DNA from: an uncultured Pelagibacterales bacterium
Lineage (GTDB): Bacteria; Pseudomonadota; Alphaproteobacteria; Pelagibacterales; Pelagibacteraceae
DNA length: 9,969 bases
Reading direction: 5' to 3'
Assembly (NCBI GenBank): GCA_913020625.1
Contig: CAJVZX010000025.1
Coordinates: forward strand, 1-9,969
The notes under the pieces were generated by a model that made no database searches, was not told the origin of the DNA, and saw only the letters and a list, made by a program, of their open reading frames with translations. Of the stretch, positions 5,092 through 9,969 are shown in pieces (position 1 is the first letter of the stretch; the number at the start of each line of letters is the position of its first letter). The position numbers were made by a program, and so were the translations under genes.

Positions 5092-6111
5092 ATGAATGCC
5101 ACCATGTCATCGGGAAATTTAGAACACTTTCCGGTGATGCTAGACAAAATCTTAAGCATTATAACCCCTCAACATGGTGGCACATTTATTGATTGTACCT
5201 TTGGCGCCGGTGGATATACAAAGGCAATCCTTAATTTCCCAAATACAAAAGTAATAGCGCTGGATAGAGATCGGTCGGTAAATTTACACGCCCATTTCTT
5301 AACTCAAAAATATAATAAAAGACTCAAATTCTATAATAGTAAGTTTAGTCAAATAGATAAAATTTCTGAGGGAAATAAATCAATTAACGCAATTATATTA
5401 GATCTTGGTTTTTCAATGTTTCAAATGAAAAATTTATCTAGAGGTTTTTCTTTTAACTCCAAAGGACCATTAGATATGAGAATGGGATTTAATGATTTTG
5501 GAGCTAACAAAGTAATTAATAAATTAGATCAAAAAGAAATTGAACTTATTCTTAAATATTTTGGTGAGGAAAAATATAATAAAAGAATTGCATTTCAAAT
5601 AATTAATCTAAGAAAAAAAAAAGAAATTGACACTCAAGACTTAGTTAAAATTATCAATAAAGTTAAGAAAAAAAAAACCTATGGTCGCATTAATGAAGCT
5701 ACAAAATCATTTCAAGCTTTAAGAATTTTTGTAAATAACGAAATAAGTGAATTAATTTTTGGACTTATTAATGCAACTAAAAAATTAAAAATAGGAAGTA
5801 TGTTGGTAGTAGTTACGTTTCATTCTTTAGAAGATAAAATAGTTAAATATTATTTTAAAACCTATTCTGAAAAAAACAAAAATCCTTCAAGATATATTCC
5901 TGAATCCGTAAAAGAAGACAAAAGATTATTTCATTGTCCTCAAAAAAAACCTCTCATAGCTTCAAAAAAAGAAATATTTCTTAATCCACCATCACGATCA
6001 GCTAAACTAAGATATGTAATTAGAAATAGTAATAAATTTATTTTTCCTAAAGATTTGATTAATAAATTTCAAAGCTATCTTGATATAGAAAGTATTGGTT
6101 TAAAATTATGA
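5092..6111 (+). CDS. rsmH: 16S rRNA (cytosine-1402-N4)-methyltransferase RsmH (MraW)
   Basis: RsmH uses S-adenosylmethionine to methylate N4 of C1402 in the ribosomal P site. The 339-residue product shows HFPVMLDKIL (12-21), the SAM-binding motif TFIDCTFGAGGYTKAIL (31-47), the acidic loop ALDRD (56-60), ILDLGFSMFQM and GPLDMRM in the middle, then ATKSFQALRIFVNNEI and VVTFHSLEDKIVK, all diagnostic for the family. Length is slightly above the usual 300-320. The start is uncertain: ATG 5092 and ATG 5104 are both possible and neither has a Shine-Dalgarno. ATG 5071, in the same frame, is ruled out by TAA at 5086-5088. The gene follows ftsZ by 24 bp and overlaps ftsL by the ATGA at 6108-6111. In most bacteria it directly follows mraZ. 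Confidence 0.96.
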   Translation: MNATMSSGNLEHFPVMLDKILSIITPQHGGTFIDCTFGAGGYTKAILNFPNTKVIALDRDRSVNLHAHFLTQKYNKRLKFYNSKFSQIDKISEGNKSINAIILDLGFSMFQMKNLSRGFSFNSKGPLDMRMGFNDFGANKVINKLDQKEIELILKYFGEEKYNKRIAFQIINLRKKKEIDTQDLVKIINKVKKKKTYGRINEATKSFQALRIFVNNEISELIFGLINATKKLKIGSMLVVVTFHSLEDKIVKYYFKTYSEKNKNPSRYIPESVKEDKRLFHCPQKKPLIASKKEIFLNPPSRSAKLRYVIRNSNKFIFPKDLINKFQSYLDIESIGLKL

Positions 6112-6422
6112 AAAGTATTATTTTATTCATTATATTTATTTGTTGTTTAATTTTTACTTCATTTATCAAAAATAATACAAGATTCGTAGAAAAGAAAATT
6201 GCTATATTAAATCAAGATATTAAAATTCTTGAAAAAGAATTAATCGAAACAAAATTAGAATATGAATATATAACAACACCTGAATATTTAAGCGTTCTAT
6301 CTTCAAATTATCTCTTCAAAAATTTGGTAAATTATAAAAAAGAAAACATAAAAAATTTTAATTTACATAAATTAAAGAATAAAAAATATATATCAAAATT
6401 GAATAGTACGAACAGTAACTAA
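6108..6422 (+). CDS. ftsL: Cell division protein FtsL-like (bitopic membrane protein)
   Basis: FtsL is a small inner-membrane protein that joins FtsB and FtsQ and activates FtsW-FtsI at the septum. This 104-residue product has the expected plan: one membrane segment at residues 3-20 with almost no cytoplasmic tail, then a predicted coiled coil at about 25-55 (VEKKIAILNQDIKILEKELIE), then LEYEYITTPEYLSVLSSNYL (50-69), which resembles the alphaproteobacterial FtsL motif WAYLTxPERLxxLA. The tail is Lys/Asn-rich. FtsL is poorly conserved in sequence, so the call rests on topology, this motif and its place between rsmH and ftsI. Its start overlaps the rsmH stop (ATGA), implying coupled translation. 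A FtsB-like protein would share the topology but not the position. Confidence 0.8.
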   Translation: MKSIILFIIFICCLIFTSFIKNNTRFVEKKIAILNQDIKILEKELIETKLEYEYITTPEYLSVLSSNYLFKNLVNYKKENIKNFNLHKLKNKKYISKLNSTNSN

Positions 6423-6429
6423 TATTATC

Positions 6430-8136
6430 ATGAAAAAAAAAAATGAACTACTATCAGGACAAAAAAATTTTTATTTTCAAGACTATGACTATTCAGAAAA
6501 TATTAAAAAACCAATTATCTCAGGTATTGATGTATCTTTTAATCGAGTTTCTTTTGTGTTTTTCGTATTTGTAATTATTGCGTTAATTTATAGTCTTAAA
6601 ATTGTTTATTTAGCATCTATAGATAATGAAAATTATTTTGTTAATAATTCCTACACAAAATCAATAAAAACTAGACAGGATATAGTAGACAGAAACGGTA
6701 ATATTTTAGCAAAAACAGTGACTTTTTATGATGCTGCCATAAGACCTGAATTAATTTTAGATAAAAAAAAACTTTTAATCAATTTAAAGATGATTTTTCC
6801 CTCATTAGATATCAGGGACATTAGAAAAAAAATGAATGATGAAAAATATTTTTATATTAAGCGAAAAATAAAAAATATTGAAAAAAATAAATTATGGTTA
6901 TTGGGCGATAAATCAATTAGCTTAGATCCAAGACCAGGAAGAATCTATCCTCACAAAGCATTATTTAGTCATGTTATTGGTCAAACAGATGATAAAAATT
7001 TAGGAATTTCTGGCATTGAGAAAAAATTTAATGATTATTTAAAAAGTTCTAATAATCCATTATCTCTCACACTTGATTCTAATTTACAATTTTTAATTAG
7101 AGAAGAATTATTAAAAGCAAATGAAATCTTTAACTCTATTGGAAGTGCGGCTTTATTAATGAACGCAGAGAATGGTGAAGTATTGTCGCTAGTTTCTTTG
7201 CCTGACTTTGATTTAAATACAAGAAGTAAAATAGATGATCCAATTTATTTAAATAAAATTACCAAAGGCGTCTATGAACTTGGTTCGGTTTTTAAGACAT
7301 TTACAATTGCCGCAGGGTTAGAAACAGAAAAAATAAAACCAAATACGATTTTTACAAACCTTCCTAAAAAAATTATTTGTGGAGGAAAATTAATAAGTGA
7401 ATACAACAATAAAATTCCCAAAAATTTAAGTGCAGAGCAAATTCTGATTAGATCTTCAAATATTGGTGCAATCAAAATAGCCCAAATGGTTGGTTCTGAA
7501 AAATTAAAAAATTTTTATAAAACACTGGAATTATTTGATAGAATTAATTTTGAATTAGAAGAAGTGGGAACACCATTGCCAATTAAGTGGGAGAATTGTA
7601 CTTTAGAAACTGCTTCTTATGGTCATGGGATTACAACTACACCATTGCAATTGGGAAAAGCCTATGCCGTCTTAGTTAATGGAGGGTATAAAATAAATCC
7701 AACATTAATAAATAATAAATTTATAAATGAAAAAAAAGAGCAAATAATTTCTAAAAAAACAAGTAATTATATCAAAAATATTTTAAGGCAAGTTGTATCT
7801 AAAGAAGAAGGAACAGCAAATTTTGCAGAAATACCCGGATATGATGTTGCGGGGAAAACAGGAACAGCAGAAAAATATAATTCAGAAAAACAAATAAATA
7901 CTTTTGTTTCTTTTTTTCCATCTAATGATCCTAAGCATATACTTGTAGTTTTATTAGATGAACCACAGGCAGCTACAGAGTATGTGTATACATTTAAATT
8001 TCAAAACAATTACAAGGGATCGGGATATGAATATAATACCGCAGGGTGGAATTCTGTAGTAGTTGCAGGCAAAATTATAGAAAAAATTGGACCTATTTTA
8101 GCCATAAATAATTTACAAGCTTCGATAAATTTTTAA
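6430..8136 (+). CDS. ftsI: Septal peptidoglycan transpeptidase FtsI (PBP3)
   Basis: FtsI is the class B penicillin-binding protein that cross-links septal peptidoglycan, working with FtsW and recruited through FtsQLB. The 568-residue protein has a cytoplasmic N-terminus, one membrane anchor at about 38-62, a PBP dimer/pedestal domain (about 75-230, including RQDIVDRNGNILA, 82-94, and RPGRIYPHKALFSHVIG, 168-184) and the transpeptidase domain. The three active-site motifs are intact: SVFK (nucleophile S286, K289), SSN (342-344) and KTGT (476-479). Length is typical for the family. There is no PASTA domain. It begins 7 bp after ftsL without a visible Shine-Dalgarno, and its TAA is directly followed by the ATG of the murE-murF gene. 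PBP2 (MrdA) is excluded by context, since it normally sits with rodA. Confidence 0.96.
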   Translation: MKKKNELLSGQKNFYFQDYDYSENIKKPIISGIDVSFNRVSFVFFVFVIIALIYSLKIVYLASIDNENYFVNNSYTKSIKTRQDIVDRNGNILAKTVTFYDAAIRPELILDKKKLLINLKMIFPSLDIRDIRKKMNDEKYFYIKRKIKNIEKNKLWLLGDKSISLDPRPGRIYPHKALFSHVIGQTDDKNLGISGIEKKFNDYLKSSNNPLSLTLDSNLQFLIREELLKANEIFNSIGSAALLMNAENGEVLSLVSLPDFDLNTRSKIDDPIYLNKITKGVYELGSVFKTFTIAAGLETEKIKPNTIFTNLPKKIICGGKLISEYNNKIPKNLSAEQILIRSSNIGAIKIAQMVGSEKLKNFYKTLELFDRINFELEEVGTPLPIKWENCTLETASYGHGITTTPLQLGKAYAVLVNGGYKINPTLINNKFINEKKEQIISKKTSNYIKNILRQVVSKEEGTANFAEIPGYDVAGKTGTAEKYNSEKQINTFVSFFPSNDPKHILVVLLDEPQAATEYVYTFKFQNNYKGSGYEYNTAGWNSVVVAGKIIEKIGPILAINNLQASINF

Positions 8137-9969
8137 ATGTATTTAAATCAAATTTTAAAATCAGCAGGAAAGAAGTATCCAAAAATTAAATTTAAAGGAA
8201 TTTGTTTTGATACAAGAAAAATTAAGAAGCATGATATTTTTTTTGCAATTAAAGGAAATAAAACTTCTGGAAAAAAATATATAAAAAAAGCTATAGCAAA
8301 GGGTGCTGCATCAATTATTACAGATGAAAAAATAAATAAATCTAATCTAAGTGTTCCATTAATTTACGTAAAAAATTCAAGATTATGTTTATCTGAGGCT
8401 TGTTCAAATTTTTATAAAAAGTCACCTAAAAACATCATTGCGGTTACAGGCACAAATGGGAAAACGTCCGTTGCTAGTTTTTTTAATCAAATACTGAATT
8501 TAAATAAAATTCCATCAGCTTCCATAGGTACCTTAGGGATTGATTCAAATAAAATAAAAAAAAAAACTTTATTAACCTCCATGGATCCAATATTTTTACA
8601 CAAGCATTTAAGTCTTCTAGAAAAATATAAGATTAACCATGTCATTATAGAAGCATCAAGTCATGGATTAGATCAAAATCGTTTAGATAACATAAAATTT
8701 ATTACAGGCATATTTACAAATTTAAGCCATGACCATCTTGATTACCATCACAATATGAACAGTTATCTTAATTCAAAAATGTATTTATTTAAAAAAATTC
8801 TACCCAGAAATTCCCATGTAATTACGGATATTAACAATATTGAATATAAGAAATTAAAAAGGATTTCTTTATCAAAAAAATTAAAATTAAAAACAATTGG
8901 TTCAAAAAATTCCCATATCAAAATTTTAGATCATTATTATTTAGAAAAAGGACAATTGGTAAAAATATCTTATAATTCAAAAATATACGAATTTAAAATT
9001 CCTCTTATAGGTTATTTGCAATTTAAAAATTTATTAATGTCAATTTTAGCTGCAATTTCAGTTGGTGTTAAAATTGATAATATTATTAATGTTGTCAAAA
9101 AATTAAAACCCGTTGATGGTCGTTTAGAACACATTGGATCCCAAAAAAATAATTCCAAAATTATTTTAGATTATGCTCATACACCTCATGCTCTAGAACA
9201 AGCATTAAAAACTATTAAAAAACATTTTAATAGAAAAATATTAATTGTATTTGGTTGTGGAGGTGAAAGGGATGTAAAAAAAAGATCATTAATGGGCAAG
9301 ATCGCAAAAAAATATTGCAGAAAAATTTTTGTAACAGATGATAATCCTAGAATAGAAAATCCAGCCAAAATTAGAAAAGCTATAATAGGTAATAATAAAA
9401 AATTATTTATGGAAATACCAAGTAGAAAAAAAGCTATAGAAACAGCAGTTAAAGAATTAGAACAGAATGAGATTTTAATTGTAGCAGGAAAAGGTCATGA
9501 AAAATTTCAAGATTTCGGTAAATATCAAATTAAATTTTCAGATAAAGATATCATTAAAAAAAGTATTAAAAAAAATAAAAAATTATTTAAGAATTATAAT
9601 TGGAAATTTAATATTTTAAAAAATTCTCTTAAAATTAAAAATTTAAAAAAATTTCCTTTTAAGGAACTATCGATTGATTCTCAAAAAATAAAAAAAAATA
9701 GTTTATTTGTTGCAATAAAAGGAAAAAATAAAGATGGACATGATTATGTAAAAAATGCTTTAAAAAAAGGTGCTGTAAAAGCTATTGTGAGTAGAAAATT
9801 AAAATTTATTAATCAAAATAAGCAGATAAAAGTTTCAAATACACATAATATTCTTAAAAGCATTGGTTATAATACAAGAAATTTTTCCAATTCTAAAATT
9901 ATTGGCATAACAGGAACCGCTGGCAAAACTACCTTAAAAAATCTCTTAAATTTTGTATTATTAAAATAT
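8137..9969 (+). CDS. murE-murF: MurE-MurF fusion: UDP-MurNAc-tripeptide ligase joined to UDP-MurNAc-pentapeptide ligase (3' partial)
   Basis: One frame runs from ATG 8137 to the window edge without a stop (611 codons). Residues 1 to about 470 are MurE, adding meso-diaminopimelate to UDP-MurNAc-L-Ala-D-Glu: P-loop TGTNGKTS (104-111), SHDHLDYH (197-204), K214 in the place of the carbamylated lysine, GRLE (328-331), DYAHTP (345-350), DNPR (402-405, the DAP-type motif) and GKGHEKFQ (451-458). A Lys/Asn-rich linker follows (about 470-505). Then MurF, which adds D-Ala-D-Ala, begins: SIDSQKI (512-518), LFVAIKGKNKDGHDY (523-537) and P-loop TGTAGKTT (592-599). Most of its catalytic and C-terminal domains lie beyond the edge. 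No in-frame ATG, GTG or TTG exists in the linker, so a separate MurF start is unlikely. The ATG abuts the ftsI stop and has no Shine-Dalgarno. The fusion would couple consecutive steps. Confidence 0.93.
   Translation, partial: MYLNQILKSAGKKYPKIKFKGICFDTRKIKKHDIFFAIKGNKTSGKKYIKKAIAKGAASIITDEKINKSNLSVPLIYVKNSRLCLSEACSNFYKKSPKNIIAVTGTNGKTSVASFFNQILNLNKIPSASIGTLGIDSNKIKKKTLLTSMDPIFLHKHLSLLEKYKINHVIIEASSHGLDQNRLDNIKFITGIFTNLSHDHLDYHHNMNSYLNSKMYLFKKILPRNSHVITDINNIEYKKLKRISLSKKLKLKTIGSKNSHIKILDHYYLEKGQLVKISYNSKIYEFKIPLIGYLQFKNLLMSILAAISVGVKIDNIINVVKKLKPVDGRLEHIGSQKNNSKIILDYAHTPHALEQALKTIKKHFNRKILIVFGCGGERDVKKRSLMGKIAKKYCRKIFVTDDNPRIENPAKIRKAIIGNNKKLFMEIPSRKKAIETAVKELEQNEILIVAGKGHEKFQDFGKYQIKFSDKDIIKKSIKKNKKLFKNYNWKFNILKNSLKIKNLKKFPFKELSIDSQKIKKNSLFVAIKGKNKDGHDYVKNALKKGAVKAIVSRKLKFINQNKQIKVSNTHNILKSIGYNTRNFSNSKIIGITGTAGKTTLKNLLNFVLLKY

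Noticed and set aside
5067..5192. Small out-of-frame open frame of 41 codons beginning at TAATG on the ftsZ stop.
   Set aside because: The TAATG overlap looks like a coupled start, but the frame is offset from rsmH and the product shows no conserved feature. It could affect reinitiation, but nothing supports a protein.

Overview
The window is strongly AT-rich and densely packed. It looks like chromosomal DNA of an alphaproteobacterium with a streamlined genome, most likely SAR11 (Pelagibacterales) or a similar lineage. The evidence is lysine-, asparagine- and isoleucine-rich proteins with A/T-ending codons, very short or overlapping gene junctions, a type-A RNase P RNA directly upstream of mraZ, and a DAP-type peptidoglycan pathway. 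The lineage is an inference from style and gene order; no marker was compared against a database.

Layout. Positions 1-205 (+) hold the C-terminal end of a Lys/Glu/Gln-only repetitive protein. Facing it is a two-gene minus-strand unit, mlaA (1654-866) then mlaC (860-258), for outer-membrane phospholipid trafficking. A 60-bp divergent promoter region separates mlaA from a plus-strand Amidase_2 peptidoglycan amidase of AmpD/AmiD type (1715-2446). The RNase P RNA gene rnpB follows (about 2496-2858), then a roughly 290-bp intergenic region with a good promoter and a MraZ operator.

From 3149 to the right edge is a division and cell-wall (dcw) operon: mraZ, ftsZ, rsmH, ftsL, ftsI, and a single open frame that reads through murE into murF and leaves the window. 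Junctions are ATGA overlaps (mraZ/ftsZ, rsmH/ftsL), direct abutment (ftsI/murE) or gaps of 7-24 bp, so one transcript and translational coupling are likely. The genes act in one process: FtsZ forms the ring, FtsL and FtsI belong to the septal machinery, MurE and MurF build the pentapeptide precursor that FtsI cross-links, RsmH modifies 16S rRNA, and MraZ probably represses the cluster.

Most notable: (1) ftsZ lies second in the cluster, between mraZ and rsmH, instead of at the distal ftsQ-ftsA-ftsZ end; (2) MurE and MurF are one polypeptide with a short linker and no internal start codon; (3) three TGGGA boxes (minus strand) at exact 10-bp spacing overlap the -10 of the mraZ promoter, so MraZ would directly control ftsZ. 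These are unusual arrangements of known families. I did not find a wholly new gene system.
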